DNA of 64,000 nucleotides from Symbiodinium natans (taxonomy: Eukaryota > Sar > Dinophyceae > Suessiales > Symbiodiniaceae): contig CAJNDS010002562.1 in assembly GCA_905221605.1 (NCBI GenBank), forward strand, positions 296,732 to 360,731, in the 5' to 3' direction. The translations under genes were made by a program, and so were the position numbers. Shown here piece by piece: positions 1-10,205 of the stretch. Positions within the stretch are counted from its first letter, which is position 1, and each line of letters starts with the position of its first letter. The notes beneath the pieces are model-generated. The model was not told where the DNA came from. It did no database searches and saw nothing but the letters and a program-made list of their open reading frames with translations.

Positions 1-128
1 GGGCTTAGGGTTTAGAGTTTAGGGTCCCACTTCTAAATGTACTTCCAACAAAAGGGGCTTAGGGTTTAGGGTTTGGGGTAAGTGCCCTTAACATCCAAAT
101 GAACCCTCATCCCACCTCAATTCCCCAG

Positions 129-3100
129 CATCACCTTGCGAGAAGCACCTCCAAATAGACATGCGCAGGTTGCATGAAACTCTGAATTCTAAGCCCGGCG
201 ATCTCGTGGAATCCTACAACTCAGCAGGTTGTCCTCCCGCCAATGACGGGGAAACAACCCCCAGCAGTTGCTAAATGTGACTAAAGTGCCATAAGGCCGA
301 AACCCGCCGAAACCCTGCATTCTCTAGGCCCCAAGCCCGAAGTCCTAGGTCCTAAGCCCCTAAACCCCAAACCCTAAACCCTATAGCCCTAATGCTGCAA
401 AAGCAGAGGTTTAAACCCGCGCTCGGCCAGATGGCCGCTCTCCGGGCCGAAGTCTAAGCAGCAGAAATCATCAGGGTTTAGGGTTTAGGGTTTATTGTTT
501 GGTCACCCCCCTCTCCTGCCCCCTGCCCCCTACCCCCCACCCCCGACCCCCCTACCCCCTTACCCCCTTACCCCCCCCTACCCGCTGGGTAAGTCCCATG
601 CACCCTGAGCTTTGCTGCAGTGTTGGCTCAGAGGGAATTTCAAGCCTCGTGTCGGCAATGGCCAAAATCTCGCCGGTCGTCCCGCAGCCTAATGGCGAGC
701 CAGACCAGCTACCCAGCAGCTTGGTGGCCCAGTGGTACCCCCTTGTCCCTTCCTTTTGGTTCAAGGTTCCCTGCTGAAAAGTCCGAAACCCTTTTAAGAT
801 AAGGGCCCAGCAACCATACGAAACCCTAAACCCTAAACTTTAAACTGTAAAGATAAGGGCCTTCTTCGGGCCTGGTTACTTTACAAGGGAACAAGATACC
901 ACTGGACTACCAACTCTTCAGGCACAACTCTTTATGTCGAACCCTTTCTGCAGGGGCCCGCCCTGGTGGGACCATAAACCCTAAACCCTAAACCCTAAAC
1001 CCTAAACCCTAAACCCTAAACCCTAAACCCTAAACCCTAAACCCTAAACCCTAAACCCTAAACCCTAAACCCTAAACCTTAAACCAAACAGGGCCACTGG
1101 GCCACCAAGGCAGGGACGCAGAATCCGCTAGGTTGATGCCCGGCCGGGCAGGAGCTACGACCCTTGGGAACAGCACCTTCAAGGTCGGACCGGTCCATGA
1201 CGAGACTTAGCAGCTGAGTGAGTACACTTTACACTTTCTTGGGGATAACTTTACATTTTTTTGGATACGATATTTCCCGATAGAACTGAAAGTGTACATT
1301 TTTTGGGGGCTTATGAACTCGGCAGCTAAGGAGACCGCGCAGACTGCCGGTGACTGTGCCCTGTTCAAGCAACTCCTCAGTCGGAAGATAGCCTGGATTG
1401 TGGTAACAGCTCTTACGGCTGGGCTCTGCTACGCAGCCGTGCGGCCCTCGCTTTGCTCTAACGTAGCGAAGTGCCAGGAGCAGCACAGCAGCTCTACCGA
1501 GTTGGTGCCCTACAGCTCACTTATTTCGGCAAGCCTCGGTGCCGTCCTGATGCATGAGCTTGCCTCTGTGATCTTGACCTTAAGAACTGCGCAGAAAGCC
1601 CTCGACCCTCGGTAGGCCCTTGGGACATGTTTTCTTCTCCCTTATTGGGCTTAAGAAGACTATATCTAGGAATATCTTTCAGAGGGCTTTTAGGGGCAAT
1701 CCTAGGACCTCATCCCGAACGTCAGGGAGTCCTTGATCCCATCCGCACTGCTCTGCACCAGCTTTGCAGTGCTCCTGCTGGAGAATCTGCCCTTCTATGC
1801 GGCAGACTCTGCCTGGTTCCTCCATGCATCGGTCTCTTACTTCGACTTTGGTTTAACTTTAAACTTTTTTGGGTTTCCTTCTTTGATAGAAATGCAAACC
1901 CTAAACCCTAAAGTTTAGCCTTGTCTTCCCCTTCTTCATTGGAGAAGTAAGGTCTCGGAGTTCCCCGAGTTGGACGGAATGCCGGTGTACACCATCTTCT
2001 ACGCGGAGTGGCTGGTGAATGTGCCCATCCTGCTCATCTTGGCAGGCATGTCAAGTCCCCCCCCCAAGCACTAAACACACCTAAGCCCTGAAACTTCCTT
2101 ACTAAAGCCTAAACCCTAAACCGTAAACCCTGAACCCTAAACTTGAAACCCGAAAACTACTTACCAAGTCCCCCGACACTCCAAGTGCTTGTCTTGGCAG
2201 GCAAGATCTCCTTGGGTCGACCCTGGCCGGAGGTAGCGGAGCCCCTGGTCCTCACAAACGTCTACATGCTCTTGGCATCTTGTCCCTAAATCCTAAACTC
2301 TAAACCCTAACCCTTTTGGGAGATGCAGGGAAGGGGGGAGGATTAGGGGGGGTCAGGAACCGTTTCGTAAAGGAGGGGGGAGTTGGGGAGTTTAGGGTGG
2401 GGTGCAGGGGGCTTCAGGGGGAAAGCCCTGAGCAGGGGGTTCAGGGAGGCAAGCTTAAACGGCCCCCAATCCTGCGCCCAGGCGTGGTGTGCGGCCTTCA
2501 TATCAAGTGCTCTCAAGTGGGCGGTGGTGACGGCGTCTTTCCTGATGTACCTAGGACCGTCAGTAGGCCCTTTTTTTCCTTTTGTTAGGGTTGGGGGTTC
2601 CCTCATCATCCCCTGAAAACCAAAAAGGGCACCCTTTTATTCCTAGGTTACTCCCGGGTCTAGTAGCCCTAAACCCTAAACCCTAAACCCTTTCATTCCT
2701 AGGCTTCCTTCCTAGGTTACTCCCGGGTCTAGGTACTTCAAGGCTTCACATGACATGGTCCTTTGGGTCAAGCGCTGGCGAGCCGCTAACCTCGACAGCC
2801 ACCTCTTCGGACGACCACTGCTTGCCATCGCCCTCGTGGCTTGGTACCCTAAACCCTAAACCCTAAACCCTAAACATTAAACCCTAAACCCTAAACCCTA
2901 AACCCTAAACCCAAAAAAAGGGGTGCCCTTATCAGAATATGCCAAGGTGGTGATCTTTGGAATTTACGGCCTGGTCTATCTCTTTCGACTTGTCGGGGTG
3001 GTTTCGTGGCAGTTTGACTCGAGGATGCCCATAGTAGTACCCTCATTCCTTTCTTTTTTTGGGTTTAGGGTTTAGGGTTTAGGGTTAGGGGTTAGGGTTT

Positions 3101-3815
3101 AGGCTTTAGGCTTTAGGCTTTAGGCTTTAGGCTTCTAGGTTCCCTTCTATAAACCCCCATCTAACCCCCGAAAAGGGGCACCCTATGCCCCCCCATTTTT
3201 AAGGTTCCTCGGGCAACCTAGGAGTGCCTCTTCCCTAAACCCTGAACCCTAAACCTTAAACCCTAAACCCTAAATCCTAAACCCTAAACCCTAAACCCTA
3301 AACCCTAAACCCTACACCCTAAACCCTAAACCCTAGGAGTGCCTCTTCTTTCTGACCATGAACTTCTCCACCAAACTCTGCGCCTCCATGGCATTGGCGG
3401 GCATCCGGTCCAGCGAATTTCAGGAGGTGCTCTTGGCCACTTTGCCATAGTGGGGGGAGGGGGGTACCTAAACCCTAAACCCTAAACCCTAAACCCTAAA
3501 CCCTAAGCCCTAACATTTTGCACTTGTTAAGGGTACTTTTTCACTCAATATGACACATTTGAGGGTACTTAAACTCAATAAAGGGAATGGAACTTTAGAA
3601 TTCTTTCAGACTATCCCAACCATGGACGAGGTCATGCTCGCCAACACCCAGACCTCCTTCCAGCGGACCATCTATGGAGAGGATGACGTCCCTTTGCCAT
3701 AGCGGGGCAACATTTTGCACTTTTCAAGGGTACTTAAACTCAATCAGGAATAGAAATTTAGATTTTTTATCCTATCCGAACCATGAACTAGGAACAGCCG
3801 GCACTGCGTGACTGA
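129..3815 (+). CDS. microbial (type-1) rhodopsin, multi-exon, 5' end open
   Basis: Proposed exons: 129-227, about 430-473, about 632-721, 862-960, 1110-1200, then 1331-1611, 1726-1831, 1952-2045, 2201-2274, 2482-2546, 2733-2835, 2947-3033, 3337-3426, 3610-3687 and 3792-3815 (TGA). From 1331 on they join in frame to 333 residues. An extra N-terminal membrane segment (about residues 20-40) precedes seven rhodopsin-like helices. Helix C reads YAEWLVNVPILLILAG, aligning Glu148 with the bacteriorhodopsin Asp85 counterion. Helix G reads FLTMNFSTKLCASMAL, with Lys283 at the retinal Schiff-base position. The Arg82 position is Phe and the Asp212 position is Asn, so this is not a standard proton pump; light-driven transport, a channel or a sensor are all possible. 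It would act in a membrane with retinal. Introns use GT or GC donors and are full of ITS and small elements. Exons before 1331 and some donors are uncertain. Confidence 0.8.
717..861 (+). mobile_element. Family A element, left half, fused to ITS
   Basis: The left inverted repeat CTTGGTGGCCCAGTGG lies directly after an open exon ending LPSS, giving a GTGGCC donor. The right half is gone. In its place is a short CCCTAAA tract bounded by a 12-bp direct repeat (796-807 and 850-861). The next rhodopsin-gene exon starts right after the second copy. Confidence 0.55.
976..1082. repeat. ITS array (CCCTAAA)n, about 14 units
   Basis: An almost perfect run of the Arabidopsis-type telomere heptamer inside an intron of the rhodopsin gene. 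It is followed directly by a family A right end (CACTGGGCCACCAAG), so the intron is an element with ITS as its core. Confidence 0.95.
1207..1330 (+). mobile_element. Family B inverted-repeat element acting as an intron
   Basis: Left end TTAGCAGCTGAGTGAGTAC and right end GAACTCGGCAGCTAA are imperfect inverted repeats. The flanks share GAGAC, a possible short target duplication. The right end supplies the AG before the exon at 1331. Other copies lie at 20864, 45346 and 62497. Confidence 0.7.
2547..2732 (+). mobile_element. Family H element as rhodopsin intron, carrying ITS
   Basis: The intron runs from GTACCTAGGACCG to CCCGGGTCTAG and shares its internal sequence (AGTAGGCCCTT and a TTGGGGTTCCCT-like stretch) with a second copy at 18862-18970. 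A 24-bp sequence occurs twice (2640-2663 and 2709-2732) around a short CCCTAAA tract. Confidence 0.65.
2836..2946 (+). mobile_element. Degenerate family A intron in the rhodopsin gene
   Basis: It begins GTGGCTTGGTACCC, carries ITS (2847-2913), then ends with the family A right half (GGGGTGCCCTTATCAGAATA) and CCAAG. Splicing at GTGGCT and CCAAG keeps the rhodopsin frame between helices. Confidence 0.6.
3234..3331. repeat. ITS tract flanked by a 17-bp direct repeat
   Basis: CCCTAAA units, with some CCCTGAA and CCCTACA variants, lie exactly between two identical 17-bp copies (3217-3233 and 3332-3348). The second copy spans the acceptor and the start of the retinal-Lys exon. Confidence 0.85.
3427..3609 (+). 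mobile_element. Family G element as intron (copy 1)
   Basis: It contains CTTTGCCATAGTGG, TAACATTTTGCACTT and AGGGTACTTAAACTCAAT, the last also found at 3688-3791 and 35744-35862. It is cut by an ITS at about 3469-3510. GTGCTC to TTCAG splicing keeps frame. Confidence 0.65.
3688..3791 (+). mobile_element. Family G element as intron (copy 2)
   Basis: This 104-bp GT-AG intron is the same family as the intron just before it. It contains no ITS. Splicing (GAC|GTCCCT to ACTAG|GAACAG) adds the last eight residues and a TGA to the rhodopsin. Confidence 0.65.
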
Positions 3816-4089
3816 AGGCTGCGGTTAAAACGGCAAGCGCTGTCACATAATTTTTGAAATTAATCCCGCATGCTCAGTATACTGCGTATACCTAAGTGAC
3901 CAAAGCCGTTCGGTTCAAAGCCGAACGCATGTTTCAAGTAATTAATCGTTTCACTCCCTTAGGCTAAAATAGTCCCACACAAATCTAGCGTAGTCAGGTT
4001 CAATTGGCCCAAGAGCCCTAACATAGGAGCCCTCAGAGCCTTAGGGACTGTTTCACTGCGAAGTGGGTGCTTCGCTCATCTAGGCCCGG
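3816..4089. other. 3' flank of rhodopsin gene, small hairpin
   Basis: ITS-free and AT-richer than its surroundings. It holds a perfect 7-bp stem hairpin (CGTTCGG at 3907-3913, CCGAACG at 3921-3927). I see no coding exon and no polyadenylation signal I would trust. Confidence 0.4.
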
Positions 4090-4168
4090 CGCAAGGCAAA
4101 CCAAGCCGCTCCAAGGGCCTCGCTGGTCCCCTTATCCGCCAGAAGCCGCAGCAGAAGAACGCGGGAGG
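4090..4168 (+). CDS. exon fragment, basic Gln/Lys-rich
   Basis: An open stretch after a CTAG acceptor reads AQGKPSRSKGLAGPL and then RQKPQQKNAGG. It is rich in Lys and Gln, as in nucleic-acid-binding tails. The parent gene is not recognised. Confidence 0.4.
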
Positions 4169-4867
4169 GTTAAGGGTTGAGGGTTCGACCCTAAACCCTG
4201 AACCCTGAACCCCAAACCCTAAGCCCTAAACCTAAACCCTAAACCGTAGAACCTGAACCCGAAGGTCTTTTTTGTTTGTGGCGAGTTCGGCAGTCAACAA
4301 CACATGATAGTTGTTCCACAATGCCTAGGACCTTTGAAACAGCCTTCACATAAACCTTATATAAGCCCAACATACGCAGATGACCCCAACATAAACAAAG
4401 TAACCCTGTACAAACCCTAAATTCCCCTGTATAAACCCAATAATATAAACCCTAAACCCTAATAAAACGCTAAACTCGCCTGGCTGAGCCTCTAAGCAGT
4501 TGGTGCGCTGTTGTACCTGAGCCTCAGCTGTCTTGCATGCTCTTCTCTCCTCATGGTTTACAGGGGGGCACGCCGCACTCTGGGTTTACCCTGCACCCTA
4601 AGCCCTACACCCTAAACCCTAAACGTGAGTTTAGGGTGAGGGTTTGGGGCTCTAAGCCGGAGCATTGATTTTTTCCAAGCAACCTTCTAACCGACCGCCC
4701 GACCTCCTCTTACTCTACTTACATCTTACATGGCTTATAAAGGCCGGTGGCCGCTTGATCGGTTACCCTTATACCTTTATATAGCCCCTAGATATACCCC
4801 CTAGATAATCCAAGAACGTCGAATAAGACAGAAACCCTACTTAAAGAGACCACCAACCCACAAAACA

Positions 4868-5074
4868 TATGGCCTTTTCCTCCGAAATTGCTCCAGAAGG
4901 GACCGGACCTCATAAACTCTACGTACTCTCGGCATCTCTGACCCTGATAAACGCCCTAAACCCTAGACCCTTAGCCCCAAACCCCGAACCTCAAACCCCT
5001 GAGCCCACAAGGCGGCAATGCACCATCCGGAGTCGGTAGGCCAGCATCCGCGGTCAGAAGTCTCAGCCCGCCAC
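4868..5074 (+). CDS. two exon fragments of an unrecognised gene
   Basis: The first (4874-4955) starts with an ATG and reads MAFSSEIAPEGTGPHK followed by a hydrophobic stretch. The second (5009-5074) reads KAAMHHPESVGQHPRSEV and ends in TAG. That stop codon falls in a direct repeat that flanks the next ITS. Confidence 0.35.
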
Positions 5075-5096
5075 TAGAACTCTTACATGGGACCCT

Positions 5097-5346
5097 AAAT
5101 CCTAAACCCTAAACTCTAAACCCTAAACCCTAAACCTTAAACCCTAAACCCTAAACCCTAAACCCTGAACCCTGAACCCTAAACCCTAAACCCTAAACCT
5201 TAAAGCCTAAACCCTGAACCCTGAACCCTAAACCCTAAACCCTAAACCTTAAACCCTAAATCCTAAACCCTAAACCCTAAACCCTGAACCCTGAACCCTA
5301 AACCCTAAACCCTCAACCTAAACCCAAAAAAGGGTGCCCTTAGCAT
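5097..5346. repeat. ITS array flanked by a 24-bp direct repeat
   Basis: About 220 bp of CCCTAAA, CCCTGAA and CCTTAAA units end in a family A scrap (AAAAAAGGGTGCCCTTA). It lies between near-identical 24-bp copies (5073-5096 and 5347-5370, one mismatch). Confidence 0.85.
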
Positions 5347-5476
5347 ACTAGAACCCTTACATGGGACCCTGCGGGCTAGCATAGGGTTTGGGGGTGGTAT
5401 TTGTGGCCTTGTGAGGTCGTGCCCTTGAATGTTGGCTTTGGGGTTTAGGGAGTCTTTAGCACCCATACCGAAGCCA

Positions 5477-5582
5477 TAAACCCTAAACCCTAAACCCTAA
5501 ACCCTAAACCCTAAACCTTAAACCCTAAACCCTAAACCCTAAACCCTAAACCCTAAACCCTAAACCCTAAACCCTAAACCCT
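5477..5582. repeat. ITS array (CCCTAAA)n
   Basis: A near-perfect run of about 15 heptamers. A run of G (about 5610-5630) follows a few tens of bases downstream. Confidence 0.9.
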
Positions 5583-5631
5583 TTTCTGCTGTGCAAATTT
5601 AGAGAGAGAGTGGGGGGGGGGGGGGGGGGGA

Positions 5632-6389
5632 TGTTCCAGACTGGAGGCCGACTGTGGGCTCGGGTACTTGTGGAGCAACTTGAACCAAGTTTAGGGTTTA
5701 GGGTTTAGGGTTTAGGGTTTAGGGTTTAGGGTTTCGGGTAGAGATGATATAGTACAAAAAAGCATCCTAGTACTGCTAGCCTGGTATAGTATTGGGGCTT
5801 GGAGTTTGATAGTAAAACAAAAATATCGCAACCTAGTTGCCAGAGTATCGGGGATTTGGGGTGGTAGATTTCGCAAACAGCCGAGAACCTTCAGCTTGGT
5901 ATCGAATCAAAGAGCAGGGTTCAGACACGTTTAGGGTGTAGGGTGTAGGGTTTAGGGTTTAGCGGGGATTCCGGGGCGACAGCAGACAGACTCAAGCGCA
6001 GACTTGTGCAGGCTATGATGCGCACAACAACTTGACAAAGTTCTACCACGAAAGGCGCCGCGCCTCTCATGCTGGCAGCGTAAACCCTAATTCCTCGACC
6101 AAACAGCGTAAATTCCTCGACCAAATTAAAACCTAAACCCTAAACTTAAACCCTAAACCCTAAACCGCCCGTTGAGGCTGCCACTGACGTGCTTACATGT
6201 AGGGGAATGTAGCGGAATCACCTCCATTTTTGCCCTGAACCCTTAACCTTAAACCCTAAACCCTAAACCCTAAACCCCTAACCCTAAACCCTAAACCCCC
6301 TAACCCTAAACCCTACACCCGGAATCACCTCCATTTTTGCAAGCTTGGGCGGCGCTACCTTCGACATGGGAGTGTCCCCTTTTGCGCAG
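5632..6389 (+). CDS. exon cluster of an unrecognised gene, interrupted by ITS
   Basis: Three coding stretches: MFQTGGRLWARVLVEQLEP (5632-5690), QTCAGYDAHNNLTKFYHE within 5966-6081, and GITSIFASLGGATFDMG at 6321-6389. The last is preceded at 6181-6233 by an open frame whose end (GITSIFA) is repeated exactly across the ITS, so the two halves read as one exon split by the insertion. No known family is evident. Confidence 0.45.
6234..6319. repeat. ITS tract with perfect 21-bp flanking direct repeat
   Basis: CCCTAAA units sit between identical 21-bp copies at 6213-6233 and 6320-6340. The repeat is coding (GITSIFA in frame in both copies). No usable AG lies at the right edge. Confidence 0.9.
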
Positions 6390-6480
6390 TTTAGGGTTTA
6401 GGGTTTAGGGTTTAAGGTTTAGGGTTTAGGGGTTTGGGGTTTAGGGTTTGGGGTTTAGGGTTTAGGGTTTATTGGTTTTC

Positions 6481-6580
6481 GGTTCCCTCACAAAGTAGCC
6501 CACCCGGAAAAAGGGTACCCTTATGATGACATGGTCACAGGCTAAAAAGCTGTCACCTAACAACTTTTCAGGCACCCTAA
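6481..6580. mobile_element. Degenerate family A element
   Basis: GGTTCCCTCACAAAG, a CACCCGGAAAAAGGG stretch and ACCCTTATGATGACATGG match the interior of family A. The ends are eroded and ITS abuts on both sides. Confidence 0.45.
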
Positions 6581-6755
6581 ACCCTAAGCCCTAAACCCTA
6601 AAACCCTAAACCCTTTTTGAACCCCAATTATACTCCCGCGCCTACGTGACGCCAACTGCTGGCCCGACAAACCCAAAACCCGAAAACCCTAAAGCCCCAA
6701 CCCCGAAACCCTAAACCCTAAACCCGAAACCCTACTCCCTGAACCCTAAACCCTA

Positions 6756-6835
6756 TTTACGGAAATAGGGGACCCTAGAATAGACCCCCAAATAGTAGGA
6801 TTCCCTCATAATAAGGACTCTAATAAGGGTACCCT
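6756..6835. mobile_element. Family J short element
   Basis: ATTTACGGAAATAGGGGACC, CCCCCAAATAGTAGGATTCC and AATAAGGGTACC resemble stretches at 47049-47142 and 50271-50350. It has no coding capacity. Confidence 0.45.
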
Positions 6836-6911
6836 CTTGCTCCTTTTTTTGGTTTCTAGCTTCCCTTTACATAGAAGCCAACCCCAAAAAGAGTACCTTG
6901 TTGAAATATGG

Positions 6912-7002
6912 TTACCCTAAACCCTAAACCCTAAACCCTAAACCCTAAACCCTAAACCCTAAACCCTAAACCCTAAACCCTAAACCCTAAACCCTAAACC
7001 TT
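6912..7002. repeat. ITS array (CCCTAAA)n
   Basis: A near-perfect run of about 13 units, followed after about 90 bp by an AT microsatellite. Confidence 0.9.
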
Positions 7003-7094
7003 CCTGGGCTACCAATTTTGGGCGTAGAATATGGGGGTTTAGGCTGTTTTGGGTTGAGGACTTACAGGGCCTTGGGGTTGATGTTCGTGAGGGT

Positions 7095-7168
7095 ATGTAT
7101 ATGTAAATGTATATATATATATATATATGTATATGCACACATATATATATATATGTATATGTATATGT
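7095..7168. repeat. AT/GTAT microsatellite
   Basis: Alternating TA, GTATAT and CACATATA units form a self-complementary stretch. No gene is seen between 7010 and 7340. Confidence 0.85.
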
Positions 7169-7340
7169 CTCCTTTTTATTGTCTTATTGGTGACTGAATA
7201 AGTCGGGTGTCATTGATACTCGTACTGAAAGATGCTGCCTGGTATGTGGTGTAGTCTCGCTTAGAAACATCGTCCCGTCCCTCTACGGGTATCTAGCTGT
7301 AACCGTACCCCCTAAACCGTAAACCCTATACACCCTCTAG

Positions 7341-8315
7341 GAAGGGACTCCTGAACAGCGGCCCGCAGCAGCCTATCCGCCTCAGGGTTAAGAACTTGCA
7401 GTAGGGTTTAGGGTTCAGGGTTTAGGGCTTAGGGCTTAGGGCTTAGGGCTTAGGGCTTAGGGCTTAGGGCTTAGGGCTTAGGGCTTAGGGTTGAGGGACC
7501 GATCTTGGGCCAAGCCAAGACCAGGAGTATCCCTAAGCCCTGAGCTACGAGTTGCTTTTTCAAAACGCCCAAAAGGGCAAGAGTATAAATCCCTATGCTG
7601 CCCTTATAAGGAAGTTGTGTTTTTAGTTTGTTGTTTTTCCTGGGTTTAGGGTTCAGGGTTCAGGGTTTAGGGTTTAGGGTTTAGGGTTTCTTGGGGGGGC
7701 GGGGGGGGGAGGCGGTTCTTAAGCATCTAGTAGTCATTGGTTCAGGATTCTGGGCTGGGGACTCGGGGAGCTTCAGGGGTGAGGATTTAGGGTTTAGGGA
7801 TTTGGGGTTTAGGGTTCGGGGTTTCGGGTTTAGGGTTTAGGGTTTAGGGAGTTCTGGTGCTGGGGGTTGATGGGGGGTTTAGGGGTTTGGGGGTTTGGGG
7901 AAATAGGCGTTTGGGGGGTTTGGGGGGTTTAGGATTTTGTGAGTCTTCGGCTTCCGACACTGCCAGGTTCCACAATAGTTTCAACACGGCGAATCCCGCG
8001 ACCGGGCTGCAACAGTGGCAGTCACTAAACCCTAAACCCTAAACCTTCAACCCCAAACCCTAAACCTGAAACTCAAAAACTCTGGGAGCTTTTGCGAACC
8101 CTGCCCTAACTACCCTCTACCCAAATAGGGCTGAAATGTGTTTGAGGGAGACTTACGATGCCACTTCTGTTTCTCGGACCCTATACCCTTAAACCCTAAA
8201 CCCGAAAACACAGACCCTAAACTCGGCGTCAGGGGGTCTGGACGTCGTCTTGAGATTTCGTGGCTTCCTGCTTTCGGAGGTCATCCCCCAACCCCCTGAA
8301 CCTGCGAATCCTTAA
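7341..8315 (+). CDS. four-exon 3' gene fragment, unrecognised
   Basis: The exons read LLNSGPQQPIRLRVKNLQ (7341-7400, clean CTAG acceptor and GTAGGG donor), SDTARFHNSFNTANPATG (within 7936-8026), GDLRCHFCFSD (about 8148-8183) and SGGLDVVLRFRGFLLSEV ending in TAA at 8313-8315. The introns are filled with GGGCTTA and TTTAGGG tracts. The linking is inferred from strand and order. No domain is recognised. Confidence 0.45.
7403..7492. repeat. variant array (GGGCTTA)n
   Basis: About ten copies of a one-base variant of the telomere heptamer, flanked by ordinary TTTAGGG units. This points to local expansion of the variant. Confidence 0.9.
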
Positions 8316-8457
8316 GACATCAACCCTGAAGCCCTCGAGGCCTTAAACCACGAACTCTTGGGCTTCAGGGGGTTTAGGGTTTAGGGTTTAGGGTTTAGGG
8401 TTTGGGGTTTAGGGTTTAGGGTTTAGGGTTCAATTTGGGTTTAGGGTCAGGGGTTTC

Positions 8458-9175
8458 GTTCACGAACGTTCGGCCAGAATCTCACGAACATGGCCCAGGA
8501 AGTCCCAGCGTTCGGGTTCTGGGGCTTTTCTGGTTTATAACGGGTTAGGGTTTGGGGTTTCGGATTTAGGGTTTAGGGTTTGGGGTTAGGGTTTGGGGGT
8601 TGTGAGGGTTTGGGATTCAGGGTTTTTAGCCTGGTAGCCCAGTGGTGCACTTTTCCCTGTTGTTTGTTTCAAGGCTCCCTCACAAATTTACCAACCCAAA
8701 GCAGGGTGCCCAGCTACCAAGCGAGGGATTAAGGGTTTGGCTGTTGTGATGGTTTGGGGTTCAGGGCGTTGTGTTCTTCAAGGGTTTTGGGCTTTAGACT
8801 GATGTCTTGGTTCGAAGAAAACCCTTCGAACCCTTTGAGAGTCGACAGAAAGAAATCCTGCGAAGCAAACATCCTACTCCACAGAGCGTCCCGCCTTTCT
8901 TGCACTCGCAACGGACTACGCTGAGCCCTAAACTCCTTAAACCCTAAACCCTTCAGGGTTCGAGGCTTAGGGTCTCTAGGGTTAAAGTACATAGGCCCTC
9001 AATGCCCACCAGGCCGTTCACGTGAAGTCCATGTTTCTGGACTCGTCAGACGCCCAGCTCCTAAACCCTAAACCCCAAACCCTCAACCCAGCTTAGGCTG
9101 CTATGTTCAGGCCTGAGTTAGCCCTACGTACACCCAAAACGTACCAGAAGGCCCATTCTTCTTGAAAGTAGGGAC
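8458..9175 (+). CDS. exon cluster with terminal exon, unrecognised
   Basis: The exons read FTNVRPESHEHGPGSPSV (8458-8523), NAHQAVHVKSMFLDSSD within 8996-9060, and a terminal exon PELALRTPKTYQKAHSS (9111-9175, after TTCAG, TGA stop). A family A copy lies in the first intron. The 8780-8930 stretch is open on both strands and left unassigned. Confidence 0.45.
8632..8727 (+). mobile_element. Family A element
   Basis: The left end CCTGGTAGCCCAGTGG and right end CCCAGCTACCAAG are inverted repeats. Inside are TTTCAAGGCTCCCTCACAAA and CAACCCAAAGCAGGGTGCC. Confidence 0.75.
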
Positions 9176-9589
9176 TATATGAAGAACGAGCTCTAACTAC
9201 AAACTACAATGAGCCTTCAAGTAGAACTTGGGGTTTTAGGGTCCAAAAAGATCCCAGCCAGGATGCTTGATGCACCTGCCTCTACACCTTAAATCTAAAC
9301 CCCAAACCCTAATCCCTAAATCCCCTAGACCCTAATCCCTACTTTGCAATCATACTCAGGCATAGGGTCTGGGCTCCGGTTCTAGGGTTTCTTTAGGGCT
9401 TAGGGGTTAGAGTTTAGGGTTTAGGCTTTCCCCCTTCTCCCCCCCAGCCCCAAACACCCCGAGATTGTATGGGCATGGACAGGGGGGCTCAGGGTTCGTG
9501 TTCGGCTTGAGGGTTTAGGGTTTGGCCCTTGTTGGGTGCGTTTAGGGCTTCAGGTCTTGGAGTTCTGGACCCATATGCCCTTGTGGTGC

Positions 9590-9762
9590 AGGGTACCAAG
9601 CTAAGATTTCCCCGTAGTTTGGGTTCCATCCCATGTGAAGTAGGGTTTATATTGCTGCTATTGATGGGTGTATATAAGGTTCCTTTTACAATTAAATATT
9701 GGTGAGTGTATATATTTGGTGTCCTTTCGGGGATGTAAGAAATAGAAAACCTACTCCATATA
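9590..9762 (+). mobile_element. Family E inverted-repeat element
   Basis: The left end CCCATGTGAAGTAGGG pairs with the right end CCTACTCCATATATG. Two internal GGTGAGTGTATATA-like repeats occur. Copies at 34241 and 54589 are collinear along their whole length. Confidence 0.75.
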
Positions 9763-9797
9763 TGTCTCACAGCCCATAACTGGCCAGGTACGTGTCT

Positions 9798-9872
9798 GAA
9801 TTTCCGACTACGCCTGTCATGATCCAGGACGGCTTGGGTTTTGCTGTTGCGGGCATCGAAAAACCGAATTAA
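9798..9872 (+). CDS. terminal exon, unrecognised
   Basis: Reads FPTTPVMIQDGLGFAVAG then IEKPN and a TAA at 9870-9872. It follows the family E element, which may be part of the preceding intron. Confidence 0.4.
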   Translation, partial: EFPTTPVMIQDGLGFAVAGIEKPN

Positions 9873-10205
9873 GCCCTAAACCCGAGACCCTAAACCCTAA
9901 ACCCTAAACTCTAGCCCTAAACCCTAAACCCTAAACCCTAATGAAACCCGGAACCCTTAACCTAACTCACTGCCAGATTCTAGCTTCTGTACTGCCGTCT
10001 GTGGCGCCACCCAGCCCTAAACTCTAAATGGTCACTTCTCTAACACATGGTCTAGGGTGGTTTAGGGTTTAGGGTTTAGGGTTTTGGGTTTAGGGTTTAG
10101 GGCTAGAGGTCCCTTTTGGGGTCCCTATTGTAAGGCGGCCCATCTCATGTAGGGTCCGGTACCCTAGAAGGACCAACTCACCAGTTCGGTCTGTTGCCCG
10201 CCCAG

